Source of the DNA: Nakamurella sp. PAMC28650 | GTDB lineage: Bacteria > Actinomycetota > Actinomycetes > Mycobacteriales > Nakamurellaceae | Assembly (NCBI RefSeq): GCF_014303395.1 | Contig: NZ_CP060298.1 | Span: 124,001-188,000, forward strand | Length of the DNA: 64,000 bases | Reading direction: 5' to 3' | In this document: positions 54,211 through 63,979 of the stretch, in pieces | How the letters are laid out: every line of letters begins with the position of its first letter | How positions within the stretch are numbered: position 1 is the first letter of the stretch | Position numbers and translations under genes: made by a program | Notes under the pieces: model-generated | Told to the model about the DNA's origin: nothing | The model's database searches: none | Seen by the model: the letters and a program-made list of their open reading frames with translations, nothing else

Positions 54211-55043
54211 GCGTTCACCGTTCCGTTCTCGGATTTTTCTGCGGAGGATTTCTTCGGGGGCAAGGGGAAGAATCCGGAGGTGGTGGCGACGTACTCGGCA
54301 TACCCCGGTTTGGACTTGGCCATGCGCTTCTCGGTGAGCGCCTTGCCGGACTTCGCCACCAGGAGGTAGGTCATGACGACAGGCGAAAGAATCGTCAGCC
54401 ACCCGATCCAGGTCCAGGCCACCATCACGAAAAGTCCCCACCAGACGGCGGAATCGCCGAAGTAGTTGGGGTGACGGGTAAATCGCCACAGTCCGTATTT
54501 CATCAGCTGACCCTTGTGGGCCGGATCGGACTTGAATTTCGCCAGCTGGGCATCTCCGATGGATTCGAAGCCGATGCCGATCAGCCAGATCACCGCGCCG
54601 ATCCAGACCAGCCAGTGGGCCGGCGACTTCAGCAGCATCGCCACCTGGACCGGGATGGAGACGAACCACATGAGCAGACCCTGCGGGACCTGCACCTTGC
54701 CCACGATGCGGAGCTTGCTGTGACCCTCCAGCATCTTCACGTACCGCGGATCCTCGGGCAATCCGTGGTTGCGCAGCAGGATGTAACCGCCGAGTCGCAG
54801 ACCCCAGAGCGCCACCGCGACCAGGGCGATCCACCGTAGGGTCGGGTCACCGTATTTCCCGGAACCCATCGACACCAGGAACGACACCAGCGCGATCACC
54901 ACGAAACCGGGACCCCAGACGGCGTCGATGATGGAGTACTTGCCGGTGGCCGCCCCGATGGCGAACGACACCGCCATCAGCACCGCGACCGCCAGCAGGC
55001 TGGTGCCCAACCCGAGGAACAACTGCGCTACCGGAAAGCTCAC
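54207..55043 (-). CDS. DUF1295 membrane protein (steroid 5-alpha-reductase-like)
   Basis: A 278-aa protein with six to seven membrane helices. 'YSIIDAVWGPGFVVIALVSF' and 'ALWGLRLGGYILLRNHGLPE' are DUF1295 hallmarks; 'GLWRFTRHPNYFGDSAVWWG' is the shared motif of the 5-alpha-reductase/isoprenylcysteine-methyltransferase clan, likely binding NADPH or SAM. The GTG at 55043 overlaps the methyltransferase stop as GTGA. The same pair occurs in mycobacteria (Rv0447c-Rv0446c as I recall). Exact activity unknown. Confidence 0.87.
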   Translation of the reverse strand: MSFPVAQLFLGLGTSLLAVAVLMAVSFAIGAATGKYSIIDAVWGPGFVVIALVSFLVSMGSGKYGDPTLRWIALVAVALWGLRLGGYILLRNHGLPEDPRYVKMLEGHSKLRIVGKVQVPQGLLMWFVSIPVQVAMLLKSPAHWLVWIGAVIWLIGIGFESIGDAQLAKFKSDPAHKGQLMKYGLWRFTRHPNYFGDSAVWWGLFVMVAWTWIGWLTILSPVVMTYLLVAKSGKALTEKRMAKSKPGYAEYVATTSGFFPLPPKKSSAEKSENGTVNA

Positions 55044-56335
55044 GTTTCCCAGACCCTTCGCGACGGCTCCATCGAAGCCGTTCCGGCGGCGTCCGGACGG
55101 ACGGCCAATATCTGGTCTACACCCATCCGGTTCTCGGCGAAGGCGAGCGCCCCGCCGACCAGGTAGAGACGCCAGACCCGCGCGCCGACCTCACCGATCA
55201 TCTCGACCACCTCGGTCCAGTGCTCCTCCAGGGTGTCGGCCCAGGCCCGCACCGTCCAGTCGTAGTGCTCTCGCAGCGCGTGCACGTCCCTGACCTCCAG
55301 TCCGGCTCCGCCGAGCAGCGAAACCGTGGTGCCCAGGGGCTTCATGTGCATGTCCGGAGCGATGTAGGTCTCGATGAAAGCGCCACCACCCGGGGCGTTC
55401 TCGCCGCGAGACATCTGTTGGACCAGGGCGCGGCCGCCGGGCCGCAGGACCCGGTGCAGGATGCCGGCGAAAGCCGGGTACTCCGCATCGCCGACGTGTT
55501 CGCCCATCTCGATGGTCGATACGGCGTCGTACTGCCCGTCGTCCAGACCGTTGTCGAGCTCGCGGTAGTCGGCGAGCCGAACCTGCACGCGATCGGCCAG
55601 ACCGGCGTCGGCCACCCGCTTCGTCACGAACTCGAACTGCTGGCGGGACAGCGTGACGCCGGTGGAGTAGGTGCCGTAGTGCTCGGCGGCATAGCAGATC
55701 AGCGAGCCCCAGCCACATCCGACATCGAGGTGCTTCCGTCCGGCCGAGAGGCCCAGCTTGCGGCAGACCAGATCGAGCTTCGCATCCTGCGCAGCACCTA
55801 GATCACCGCCGGGACCATCCACGTAGTACGCGCAGGAGTAGGCCATCGACTTGTCCAGCAGCAACTCGTAGAACTCGTTCGACAGGTCGTAGTGGTGGGC
55901 GATCGCGGCGCGGTCCCGGTCGCGGGAATGCCGGCGGCCCTTCAGCGACGCGGCCTGGCCGGGGCCCGGCGGACGGAGCCCGATGACGCCCAGCCTTGCG
56001 GCCTCCAGGGCCAGCCGCGGCCACTGCGTCGGCTTCACCTTGGGCCGGGTGACCTTGCCGTCCTTCGCCGCGTTCCAGACGGTCGAGAGTCCCTGCGCCA
56101 GATCACCTTCGACGTCGACGTCACCGGAGATGTACGCCTCCGCGAGGCCCAGTTCGCCCGGTGACCAGAGCAGCCTGCGCAGCGCGCGACGGGAGTTCAG
56201 CACCAGCACCGGACCCGTCGCCGGTCCTGCCTCGCTCCCGTCCCAGGCGCGGATCCGGATCGGCAGCGACCCGCCGATCACGGTTCCGGCCAGTTCCGCC
56301 AGTCGGGCGGCCGCGGTGGTGGCGCTCTCCGTCAT
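55040..56335 (-). CDS. Cyclopropane-fatty-acid-synthase-family SAM methyltransferase (UfaA1-like)
   Basis: A 431-aa enzyme that adds a methylene or methyl group from SAM to a double bond of phospholipid acyl chains. The N-terminal ~130 residues are the lipid-binding part ('LAEAYISGDVDVEGDLAQGL'); the methyltransferase has 'HYDLSNEFYELLLDKSMAYS', SAM motif 'HLDVGCGWGSLICYAAEHYG' and 'STIEMGEHVG'. Close to UfaA1-type enzymes making 10-methyl or cyclopropane acids. The ATG at 56335 follows AAAGAGGA. First gene of cfa-DUF1295-bcp(-SDR). Confidence 0.9.
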   Translation of the reverse strand: MTESATTAAARLAELAGTVIGGSLPIRIRAWDGSEAGPATGPVLVLNSRRALRRLLWSPGELGLAEAYISGDVDVEGDLAQGLSTVWNAAKDGKVTRPKVKPTQWPRLALEAARLGVIGLRPPGPGQAASLKGRRHSRDRDRAAIAHHYDLSNEFYELLLDKSMAYSCAYYVDGPGGDLGAAQDAKLDLVCRKLGLSAGRKHLDVGCGWGSLICYAAEHYGTYSTGVTLSRQQFEFVTKRVADAGLADRVQVRLADYRELDNGLDDGQYDAVSTIEMGEHVGDAEYPAFAGILHRVLRPGGRALVQQMSRGENAPGGGAFIETYIAPDMHMKPLGTTVSLLGGAGLEVRDVHALREHYDWTVRAWADTLEEHWTEVVEMIGEVGARVWRLYLVGGALAFAENRMGVDQILAVRPDAAGTASMEPSRRVWET

Positions 56336-56474
56336 GAAGTCCTCTTTCGTCGCAGGCACGAACCAAGTATGCCGATCAGTCGGTCGCGGCCCCGGCGCCC
56401 CGACCGGCAGGGGCACTGCGGTCGGGGTCGCGGCCCTGCCGCCGAATCGGAGGCGCCGGGTTCAGGTGGTTCGG

Positions 56475-56497
56475 TGCCATCCTGATCAGGGATGGCA
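56475..56497 (-). terminator. 8-bp stem-loop after clpB
   Basis: TGCCATCC (56475-56482) pairs with GGATGGCA (56490-56497) around TGATCAG, 40 bp past the clpB stop. The rest of the 202-bp spacer is GC-rich with repeated 'gtcgcggccc' and probably holds the promoter of the methyltransferase operon. Confidence 0.55.
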
Positions 56498-56537
56498 TCG
56501 GTGGCACATCCGGGGCCCGACCCGTGGCGGCAACCGT

Positions 56538-59153
56538 TCAGACCTGATGCACCGACCCGACCTGGAGACCTGCAGCGCCCTCCACCGCATCCACCTGCAC
56601 CGTGTCACCGTCGCGGACGCTGCCGGCCAGCAGGGCGCGGGCGAGCTGGTCGCCGATCGCGGACTGGATCAGCCGGCGGAGCGGCCGCGCACCGTAGAGC
56701 GGGTCGAAACCTTCGATGGCCAGCCATTCCCGCGCACTGTCGGTCACCTCCAGCACGAGCCGACGGGACGACAGTCGGGCGGCAAGTGCCCCGACCTGGA
56801 TGTCGACAATGGAACCGATCTGCTCGATGCCCAGCGCGTTGAAGAACACGATGTCGTCCAGCCGGTTGAGGAACTCCGGCTTGAAGGCACTGCGGACCCG
56901 CGTCATGACGGCGTCATGACGCTGCTTCTCGTCGAGCGAGGCATCCACGATGAACTGGCTGCCAAGGTTGGACGTCAGGATCAGCACCACGTTGCGGAAG
57001 TCGACGGTGCGGCCCTGACCGTCGGTCAGCCGCCCGTCGTCCAGGACCTGCAACAACACGTCGAAGACATCGGGGTGGGCCTTCTCGACCTCGTCCAACA
57101 GCACGACGGTGTACGGCCGGCGGCGCACCGCCTCGGTCAGCTGACCGCCCTGATCATATCCGACGTACCCGGGAGGGGCGCCGACAAGCCTTGCCACCGA
57201 ATGCTTCTCGGAGTACTCGCTCATGTCGATACGCACCATCGCCCTGGCGTCGTCGAACAGGAAGTCGGCCAGCGCCTTGGCCAGTTCGGTCTTGCCGACG
57301 CCGGTCGGGCCGAGGAACAGCCAGGAGCCGGTCGGCCGGTCGGGGTCCGAGATCCCGGCCCTGGCCCGACGGACGGCGTCGGAGACGGCCCGCACCGCGG
57401 CGGCCTGTCCGACCACCCGGCGGGACAGTTCCTCTTCCATCCGGAGCAGTTTCGCGGTCTCGCCCTCGAGCAGACGCCCGGCCGGGATGCCGGTCCACGC
57501 CGCGATCACGGTGGCGATGTCGTCCGGTCCGACCTCCTCGGACACCATCGGCGGCAGCGACGCTTCACCGGACCCCGCGTGGGCGGAGGACGCAGCCTCT
57601 TCCGACAATTCCTTCTCCAGCGCCGGGATCCTGCCGTAGAGCAGCTCGGAAGCTTTGGCCAGATCTCCTTCTCGCTGGGCCCTCTCGGCCAGCATGCGGA
57701 GTTCGTCCAACGATTTCTTCAGTTCACCGACCCGGTTCAGGCCGGACTTCTCGGCCTCCCAGCGGGTGGTGAGTGCCGCCAGCGACTCGTTGCGATCGGC
57801 CAGGTCACGCCGCAGGCGTACCAGCCGATCACCGGATGCGGCATCGGACTCCCGCGCCAGGGCAAGTTCTTCCATCTTCAACCGGTCGACGGACCTTTGC
57901 AGCTCGTCGATCTCGACCGGCTTGGAGTCGATCTCCATGCGCAGCCGGGAGGCTGCCTCGTCGATCAGGTCGATGGCCTTGTCCGGCAGGAATCTTGCGG
58001 TGATGTAGCGGTCGGAGAGGGTGGCTGCCGCCACCAGGGCGGCATCGGTGATCCGGACGCCGTGGTGCGCCTCGTAACGCTCCTTGAGGCCGCGCAGGAT
58101 GGCCACCGTGTCCTCGACGCTGGGCTCGCCGACCAGCACCTGCTGGAACCGGCGCTCCAGCGCCGGGTCCTTCTCGATGTGGGTGCGGTACTCGTCCAGC
58201 GTGGTGGCGCCGACCATCCGGAGTTCGCCGCGGGCGAGCATCGGCTTGAGCATGTTGCCCGCATCCATCGCCCCCTCGCCGGTGGCGCCGGCCCCGACCA
58301 CGGTGTGCAATTCGTCGATGAAGGTGATCACCTGGCCGTTGGACCCCTTGATCTCGTCCAGGACCGCCTTCAGCCTCTCCTCGAACTCGCCGCGGTACTT
58401 CGCGCCCGCGATCATCGCGCCGAGGTCGAGCGAGATCAACCGCTTGTTGCGCAACGACTCCGGTACATCGCCGGCCACGATCCGCTGGGCCAGGCCCTCG
58501 ACCACCGCGGTCTTGCCGACGCCTGGCTCACCGATCAGCACCGGATTGTTCTTGGTCCGCCGGGACAGCACCTGGACCACCCGGCGGATCTCGGCGTCCC
58601 GACCGATGACCGGGTCGATGGCACCTTCCCTGGCTCGCTCGGTGAGATCGACGCCGTACTTCTCCAGGGCCTTGAACGAGCCCTCCGGGTCGGCCGACGT
58701 CACCTTGCGGTCACCGCCGCGCACCACCGGGAACGCCTCGACCACTGCATCGGAGGTCGCCCCGGCGGCGACCAGCAGCTCGCCGACATCGGTACCGGGT
58801 TTCGCCAGGGCGGTCAGCAGGTGCTCGGTGGACAGGAACTCGTCACCGCCCGCCCGCATGATCTGCTCGGCCGCCGTGACCACGTTCGTCACGGCGCGCG
58901 ACATCTGCGGCTGACCGAGCGTCGCGCCCTTCGCGGAGGGCAGCTTGGCCAGGATCGCCGCAGTCCTGTTCTCGATGACCGTCGAATCCGCGCCGACTGC
59001 GCGCAGCAGGCCCGGCGCCGTCGAGCCCTCGGTGGCCAGCAGGGCCCCGAGGAGGTGCGCCGGCTCGACCGTGGCATTGCCCGCAGTCGTCGCCGCGGTG
59101 ATGGCGGCGGCCAGGACCTCGCGACTCTTCGTGGTCAGGATCTCGGTGTTCAT
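56538..59153 (-). CDS. clpB: Disaggregase chaperone ClpB
   Basis: An 871-aa Hsp100 that, with DnaK-DnaJ-GrpE, extracts proteins from aggregates. The N-domain occupies ~1-145; the first AAA+ module has Walker A 'GEPGVGKT' (208-215) and '[12 protein letters not shown]'; the middle coiled coil (~410-530) starts '[20 protein letters not shown]'; the second module has '[14 protein letters not shown]' and '[14 protein letters not shown]'. No ClpP-binding loop is apparent. The ATG at 59153 is the natural start. A HAIR-like site lies ~105 bp upstream. Confidence 0.97.
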   Translation of the reverse strand: MNTEILTTKSREVLAAAITAATTAGNATVEPAHLLGALLATEGSTAPGLLRAVGADSTVIENRTAAILAKLPSAKGATLGQPQMSRAVTNVVTAAEQIMRAGGDEFLSTEHLLTALAKPGTDVGELLVAAGATSDAVVEAFPVVRGGDRKVTSADPEGSFKALEKYGVDLTERAREGAIDPVIGRDAEIRRVVQVLSRRTKNNPVLIGEPGVGKTAVVEGLAQRIVAGDVPESLRNKRLISLDLGAMIAGAKYRGEFEERLKAVLDEIKGSNGQVITFIDELHTVVGAGATGEGAMDAGNMLKPMLARGELRMVGATTLDEYRTHIEKDPALERRFQQVLVGEPSVEDTVAILRGLKERYEAHHGVRITDAALVAAATLSDRYITARFLPDKAIDLIDEAASRLRMEIDSKPVEIDELQRSVDRLKMEELALARESDAASGDRLVRLRRDLADRNESLAALTTRWEAEKSGLNRVGELKKSLDELRMLAERAQREGDLAKASELLYGRIPALEKELSEEAASSAHAGSGEASLPPMVSEEVGPDDIATVIAAWTGIPAGRLLEGETAKLLRMEEELSRRVVGQAAAVRAVSDAVRRARAGISDPDRPTGSWLFLGPTGVGKTELAKALADFLFDDARAMVRIDMSEYSEKHSVARLVGAPPGYVGYDQGGQLTEAVRRRPYTVVLLDEVEKAHPDVFDVLLQVLDDGRLTDGQGRTVDFRNVVLILTSNLGSQFIVDASLDEKQRHDAVMTRVRSAFKPEFLNRLDDIVFFNALGIEQIGSIVDIQVGALAARLSSRRLVLEVTDSAREWLAIEGFDPLYGARPLRRLIQSAIGDQLARALLAGSVRDGDTVQVDAVEGAAGLQVGSVHQV

Positions 59154-59258
59154 GTCGGTCTTCCTACTGCCTTCCGATGCTCGATTGCCCGTGACCCGGG
59201 TCTGCGCCCTCGCCCGAACCGGCCCTGTACCACGGTCTATCAGTTACAACGCACTAAA

Positions 59259-59279
59259 GTTGAGTTTAGTCCGCTCAAC
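59259..59279. promoter_or_regulatory. HAIR-like HspR operator upstream of clpB
   Basis: GTTGAGT, seven bases, GCTCAAC. The HspR-associated inverted repeat consensus is CTTGAGT-N7-ACTCAAG, so spacing is exact and 11 of 14 arm bases agree. It lies in the clpB promoter region, overlapping the place of a -35 box (TTGAGC on the minus strand). HspR itself is encoded at 62.2-62.7 kb. Confidence 0.75.
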
Positions 59280-59391
59280 CTTTGCTGTCGATCCCTGATC
59301 GGGTGACCGGTCCAGTCGATCACCACAGAGCGGCCCGGTCACGGGCAGGTGTTCATTTGTCGATCGGTGCCCGGTGCGGTAACACCGACAC

Positions 59392-61095
59392 ATGGCATCC
59401 CGGCAGCGCAGGTCGTCCACGCAGCACGCCGCGATCGAAACCCCGTCGGGCGTGCAGACCGCACCACCCGTCACACTCCCTCCGGGTGGCACCGCGACCG
59501 CGCTCGCGGGGACGGCCGCCGCCGTTCCGACCCGACACCTGGAGATCGAGACGAAGCTCGAGATCGGCCCAGAGGCATCGTTGCCGGAGCTTGCCGGCCG
59601 TCGGAGCCTGACCAGCGTCGGCCTGAAGGCTGTCGCCGACCCGGTCGTGCACGAACTGGACGCGGTCTACTTCGACACCCCGGAGCTCGATCTCCTCCGG
59701 GCCAAGTTGACGCTGCGCCATCGGACCGGCGGGGACGACGCCGGTTGGCACCTGAAACTACCGGCCGTCGCGGGCGCCCGGACCGAGGTCGGCCTGCCGC
59801 TGGAATCCGGTGAGCACGATCCACTGGCCGCACAGGTCCCGGCGGCACTGGCCGACCTGGTGCTGGGCACCGCACGAGGTCGATCGTTGCGTCCGGTGGC
59901 CCGCATCCGGAACCGCCGAACGGTCCGCAGGCTCCTCGATCCCTTGGGAACACCGATGGTGGAGGTCGCCGACGATCAGGTCACCTCCACCAGACTCGTC
60001 GGTTCGGACACGGCTGAATCGGGATTTGCCGAGTCCCCACCGACCCGGTGGCGCGAACTCGAGGTCGAGGTGCTCGCCGGCGACCGGGACCAGTTGGCGG
60101 CGGTGGTCGCGCTGTTGCAGGCGGCCGGTGCCCAGCGTGCGTCCAGTGCCTCGAAACTGGCCAGGGCCATGGCGGACGCAACCCCGGCGGACCCGGCGTC
60201 TGCACCACCGTGCAAGCCCAAGGCCGCAGGCGCCGCGGTGATCGTGGCCCTGTTCAGACTCCGCGGAACGCTCATCGGCACCGACCGCGCGCTGCGGGAG
60301 GGCCACGGGAACGCCCTGCACGACGCACGGGCCTGCGCTCGCCGCATCCGCTCCGTGCTCGCCGTCTTCTCGTCGCTGTTCGCCGCCGGCGCGACCCGAC
60401 ATCTACGCGGTGAGCTCCAGCACTTCGGCGCCGTACTGAGCAGTGCCCGTGATCTCGAGGTCCTCCACCGCCGCCTGACGGGTCAGCTCAACGACGAACC
60501 GTCCGAGTACGCCGGGCGGGCCGGCCGACGCATCGACGAGGAGATGGCCCGCCTGGTGCCAGCGGCATTGGCCGAGGTGTCAGAGCTGATCCGCTCGGAG
60601 CGCTACCTGGCGATGCTGCGCGAGCTGGATTCGTTCCTCTCCGCGCCGCCGCTGTCGCGCCGCGCGGCCAAGCAGGCCTCCTCGGAACTGTCGACGCTGC
60701 TGGCCGCCTCGTGGCGACAGCTCGGAGAGCTGGTCGACCAGGCGCTGGCCGATCCGCTGGACAATCCGGTGTTCCACGAGGTGCGCAAGGGCGCCAAAGC
60801 GCTTCGCTACGCCGCCGAGGCCGCGTCGGCCACCCTGGGCGAGAACACCGTGGTCTTCGCGGCGGCGATCGAGGAGATCCAGGAGGTGCTCGGTGAGCAC
60901 CAGGACGCCCTCACGTCGGCGGCGTGGCTGGCCGACCTGGCCCTGCAGCCGGAGACCGACGGAGTCTCCGGCTTCGTCTTCGGGAGGTTGCACGCCTTCG
61001 AGCAGGCGGTCGCCGCCGGAACCCTCGACGACTTCTCCGACGCCTGGGACCGGGTGGAGGACGGCGAACTGCTGGAAGCTGCCTTCGGCCGCTGA
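59392..61095 (+). CDS. CYTH-CHAD domain protein
   Basis: A 567-aa two-domain protein. The N-terminal CYTH domain (about 45-260) starts with the ExExK motif in 'HLEIETKLEIG' and continues with 'DAVYFDTPELDLLRAKLTLR' and 'RWRELEVEVLAGD', the ligands of a triphosphate-binding tunnel. The C-terminal CHAD domain (~290-560) is rich in conserved His/Arg: 'GNALHDARACARRIRSVLAV' and 'FHEVRKGAKALRYAAEA'. CHAD domains bind polyphosphate; CYTH enzymes split tripolyphosphate or related compounds. Start ATG 59392, weak ribosome site. Confidence 0.9.
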   Translation: MASRQRRSSTQHAAIETPSGVQTAPPVTLPPGGTATALAGTAAAVPTRHLEIETKLEIGPEASLPELAGRRSLTSVGLKAVADPVVHELDAVYFDTPELDLLRAKLTLRHRTGGDDAGWHLKLPAVAGARTEVGLPLESGEHDPLAAQVPAALADLVLGTARGRSLRPVARIRNRRTVRRLLDPLGTPMVEVADDQVTSTRLVGSDTAESGFAESPPTRWRELEVEVLAGDRDQLAAVVALLQAAGAQRASSASKLARAMADATPADPASAPPCKPKAAGAAVIVALFRLRGTLIGTDRALREGHGNALHDARACARRIRSVLAVFSSLFAAGATRHLRGELQHFGAVLSSARDLEVLHRRLTGQLNDEPSEYAGRAGRRIDEEMARLVPAALAEVSELIRSERYLAMLRELDSFLSAPPLSRRAAKQASSELSTLLAASWRQLGELVDQALADPLDNPVFHEVRKGAKALRYAAEAASATLGENTVVFAAAIEEIQEVLGEHQDALTSAAWLADLALQPETDGVSGFVFGRLHAFEQAVAAGTLDDFSDAWDRVEDGELLEAAFGR

Positions 61096-61146
61096 CCGCC
61101 GGGGACGTCGGCGAAATTCACGAAAACTACTTCGTCCTCCTCTGTA

Positions 61147-61175
61147 TTCAAACGCTTTACCCTGCCTCCTATGCT
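61147..61175 (+). promoter_or_regulatory. Candidate promoter of the secreted DTR-motif protein
   Basis: TTCAAA and TATGCT are separated by exactly 17 bp in a locally AT-richer stretch. A start near 61182 would give a 75-nt leader that includes the hairpin gtgcaaccgcac and the strong ribosome site. Both hexamers match 4 of 6. Confidence 0.45.
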
Positions 61176-61256
61176 CCGGGCCCGTCCGTCAAAGTGCAAC
61201 CGCACTGATCCGGGCCCCGGTCGTCGCGACGACCGACCGAACCCGGAGGTCTGGCA

Positions 61257-62090
61257 ATGAAGAGTTGGTTTCGACTCGGCACCATCGTCATCGGCACGCT
61301 CACCGCGGCGGCCCTGACGTTCTCCGCCGCCTCGGCGGCACCACCCGGCACCCCAGACCACCCGTCCCCGGCCGGACAGACCTCGACGGCCAAGCTGGTC
61401 CCGATGACGCCGCGGCCGCCGTTGGTCTCCGAAGCCCTGTACGTCCCGATCCTCCCGTGTCGGATCGCCGACACCCGACATGCTGCCGCCGGAATTCTGA
61501 CCGACGGTGAAACTCGCCCCTTCTACGTCCGCGGCACCACCCACTTCCTCGAGCAGGGCGGCAAGGCGGGAGGTTGCGGCATTCCCAACGGCGCGACCGG
61601 GGTGACCACCAACGTGACCAGCACCGCGCAGACGGCCGTCGGATACGTGACCGGCTTCCCGAGCGGTACACAACAGCCGTCGACGAACTTCATCAGCTAC
61701 CGGGTCAACACCACGGTCACGGCCAACCCGACCTTCGCGCTCAGCAAGTGGACCAATCCCCTCACCTTGTCGGCACACGGCGGACGCACCCAGGCCATCA
61801 TCGACGTCACCGGCTACTACATCCCCCAGCTCGAGGGCCTCGTCAACATCGTCGGCAACACCTACGCCGGAACGGACCGGATGGTCACCTCTGCCCAGCT
61901 CGGTACCGGGACCTTCCGGATCACCTGGGACTCCGACGTCACGAACTGCGCACCCACGGTGAGCGTGTACGGCTCGACCCCGGGATACGCCACCGCCCAG
62001 AACCTGAACGGCGCCTACACCGACGTGCACACTTTCAACACGGCCGGTGCGCTGACGAACTACGCCTTCCACGTCGCAGTGGGCTGCTGA
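61257..62090 (+). CDS. Secreted protein with a 'DTR...DVTGYY' beta domain
   Basis: A 277-aa exported protein. The signal peptide ends near 'LTFSAASAA' (about residue 28). The domain from 'LPCRIADTRHAA' to 'AIIDVTGYY' is one copy of a beta-rich module often repeated in secreted actinobacterial and acidobacterial proteins (pattern CRxxDTR ... NVT ... DVTGYY). The last ~75 residues form another beta domain with Cys pair 'SDVTNCAPT' and a final Cys. Function unknown; envelope or matrix role possible. GGAGG at 8 nt supports ATG 61257. Confidence 0.8.
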   Translation: MKSWFRLGTIVIGTLTAAALTFSAASAAPPGTPDHPSPAGQTSTAKLVPMTPRPPLVSEALYVPILPCRIADTRHAAAGILTDGETRPFYVRGTTHFLEQGGKAGGCGIPNGATGVTTNVTSTAQTAVGYVTGFPSGTQQPSTNFISYRVNTTVTANPTFALSKWTNPLTLSAHGGRTQAIIDVTGYYIPQLEGLVNIVGNTYAGTDRMVTSAQLGTGTFRITWDSDVTNCAPTVSVYGSTPGYATAQNLNGAYTDVHTFNTAGALTNYAFHVAVGC

Positions 62091-62126
62091 CGCCCTTCGG
62101 CGGTGTCGACATCGACGACTGAAGAC

Positions 62127-62159
62127 GGCGGCGGTACCGAGCGCTTCGGTACCGCCGCC
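62127..62159. terminator. Perfect 14-bp stem-loop terminator
   Basis: GGCGGCGGTACCGA (62127-62140) pairs with TCGGTACCGCCGCC (62146-62159) around a 5-nt loop, followed by TTC. It lies between the convergent secreted-protein and hspR genes and can serve both. Confidence 0.85.
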
Positions 62160-62179
62160 TTCACGTCAGGTGGGAGACG

Positions 62180-62716
62180 TCAGCGGCGCCGCGCCGGGCG
62201 CCAGGTGACCATCGCGGTGGTGGTGTTCTGCCACGGCACCACGTCCCGCCGTAGCCCGGCAATCGCATTGGCGGCGGCGTTCGCTGCGTCGGCCTGCGAC
62301 TGGTGAAGCGAGCGGTTCAGGGCGCGGACCTCGTCGGCCAGTTCCTCGGCCCGTGCGCGAAGCGCGTCGACCTGGGCCTCGAGTTCGATGATGCGCCGGA
62401 TCCCGGCGCGATTGACACCGTCGTCCTGGCTGAGCTTCTGGACCTCGCGGAGCAGTTCGATGTCGCGTCGCGAGTAGCGGCGCCCACCGCCGGAGGTGCG
62501 GCCGGGCGACACCAGCCCCTCACGGTCGTAGGAGCGCAACGTCTGGGCGTGCATGCCGGCCAGTTGGGCCGCCACCGAGATGACGAACAACGGCGCGTCG
62601 ATCTCGAATCCGGCGGAGTCGAAGACCTGGTAGACCCCTGCCGGGAGTTCGGGCCCCGGAGCAGATGGTCCGTCGTGAACACCGGGCGCGGTACCCGGAA
62701 CTCGCCGGGGGCTCAT
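62180..62716 (-). CDS. hspR: Heat-shock repressor HspR (MerR family)
   Basis: A 178-aa MerR-type repressor. The winged helix covers about 43-110: '[20 protein letters not shown]' and '[20 protein letters not shown]' are near-diagnostic for HspR. A coiled coil ('[20 protein letters not shown]') follows. HspR binds HAIR sites, with DnaK as co-repressor in other actinobacteria. An extended Pro-rich N-terminus of about 40 residues precedes the fold. The ATG overlaps the dnaJ stop as ATGA, making it the last gene of the dnaK-grpE-dnaJ-hspR operon. Confidence 0.95.
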   Translation of the reverse strand: MSPRRVPGTAPGVHDGPSAPGPELPAGVYQVFDSAGFEIDAPLFVISVAAQLAGMHAQTLRSYDREGLVSPGRTSGGGRRYSRRDIELLREVQKLSQDDGVNRAGIRRIIELEAQVDALRARAEELADEVRALNRSLHQSQADAANAAANAIAGLRRDVVPWQNTTTAMVTWRPARRR

Positions 62717-63885
62717 GACGAATCCTGCGTGACACCCAACGCCCTGGTGATCGCCGGCCGGGGATCCTCGGTCTGGGCGGCCGCGAAGGCTTCCATCGCC
62801 GCCGCCGCCTCGGTGGAGAGCTTCTGCGGCACAGCTACTTCCACGGTGACGATGAGGTCGCCGGTGACATCCTTGCGCTTCACCCCGGCACCCTTCACGC
62901 GCAGTTTGCGGCCCGAAGCCGTCCCGGGGGCCACCCGCAGCCGTACCGAACCGGTCAGCGTGGGCACCGTCAGATCCGTACCGAGCACCAGTTCCGGGAA
63001 GGTGACCGGGACCGTCAGGGTGAGGTTGTCGCCGCTGCGACCGAACAGTTCGTGGCCGCTGACGTGCACCACCACGAACAGGTCACCGTGCGGGCCACCG
63101 CCGCTACCGGCATCGCCCTTTCCTGCCAGCCGGATGCGCTGGCCGTCGGACACGCCGGCCGGAATGCGGGTGGACAGGGTGCGCGACTGCAGGACGGTGC
63201 GCTCGCCGTGGCAGGTGGGGCACGGGTCGTCGATGATCGATCCGGACCCGTGGCAGTTGGTGCAGGGCTCGGAGAATGCGAAGGAACCCTGATTGCGGGT
63301 GGTCAGGCCGGTCCCGTTGCAGACCGGGCAGTCGTGCGCCGACGTACCTGGCTTCGCACCGGTGCCCAGACACGTCGGGCAGGTGCCGCGCTCGGCGAGC
63401 CGGATCGGGATGGTGACACCGGAAACGGACTCGGTGAAGGAGATCCGCACCTCGGTCTCGACATCGCCGCCGCGCTTGGCCCTGGCCGCCCTGGTGTTGG
63501 TGGCGCCGCGGTTGAACAGGCCACCGAAGATGTCGCCCAGACCGCCGGCGCCGCCCCCGCCCTGATTGCGCAGCAGATCGTTGATGTCGAATCCACCCGC
63601 AGCCCCGCCACCGCCGCGCTGACCGCCGAAGCCACCGAACCCGCCGGTACCGACCAGCTGTCGGGCCTCGTCGTACTCCTTGCGCTTCGTGTCGTCGGAC
63701 AGTACGTCGTACGCCTCGGAGACGGTCTTGAACTTCTCCTCGGCCTGCTTGTTGTTCGGGTTCTTGTCCGGATGGAGATCCCTGGCGAGCTTCCGGTAGG
63801 CCTTCTTGATCTCGGCCGCAGTTGCCGTCTTGCTCACGCCCAACGCGGCGTAGAAGTCCTTCTCGTAGTAATCCTTGGCACTCAC
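62713..63885 (-). CDS. dnaJ: Chaperone DnaJ
   Basis: A 390-aa type I Hsp40. J domain with HPD in '[12 protein letters not shown]' (about residue 38), a Gly-rich region '[18 protein letters not shown]', and four zinc CxxCxGxG repeats: 'CPTCLGTG', 'CPVCNGTG', 'CTNCHGSG' and the degenerate 'CPTCHGER'. The C-terminal substrate domains follow. It hands substrates to DnaK and stimulates its ATPase. The GTG at 63885 has AAAGGAGG in front. Coupled to hspR. Confidence 0.97.
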   Translation of the reverse strand: MSAKDYYEKDFYAALGVSKTATAAEIKKAYRKLARDLHPDKNPNNKQAEEKFKTVSEAYDVLSDDTKRKEYDEARQLVGTGGFGGFGGQRGGGGAAGGFDINDLLRNQGGGGAGGLGDIFGGLFNRGATNTRAARAKRGGDVETEVRISFTESVSGVTIPIRLAERGTCPTCLGTGAKPGTSAHDCPVCNGTGLTTRNQGSFAFSEPCTNCHGSGSIIDDPCPTCHGERTVLQSRTLSTRIPAGVSDGQRIRLAGKGDAGSGGGPHGDLFVVVHVSGHELFGRSGDNLTLTVPVTFPELVLGTDLTVPTLTGSVRLRVAPGTASGRKLRVKGAGVKRKDVTGDLIVTVEVAVPQKLSTEAAAAMEAFAAAQTEDPRPAITRALGVTQDSS

Positions 63886-63916
63886 CAGGAACCTCCTTTC
63901 CGTTGTCGAAGTGAGC

Positions 63917-63964
63917 GAACGTCCTGCAAAGTGCGCGCAATAGGCACCACTTTGCAGGACGTCG
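63917..63964. repeat. 48-bp dispersed palindrome (second family), copy 2
   Basis: ACGTCCTGCAAAGTG and CACTTTGCAGGACGT form a 15-bp perfect inverted repeat within a 48-bp unit. It matches the reverse complement of the copy at 28278-28325 at about 40 of 48 positions. It lies between dnaJ and the gene upstream of it, inside the expected dnaK operon. Confidence 0.85.
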
Positions 63965-63979
63965 TCGTTCGGGGTGCCG

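Noticed and set aside
55983-59306. A 1,107-codon open frame on the plus strand
   Set aside because: It is the complement of the methyltransferase start and clpB; clpB is certain by its motifs, and the opposite frame shows no domain.
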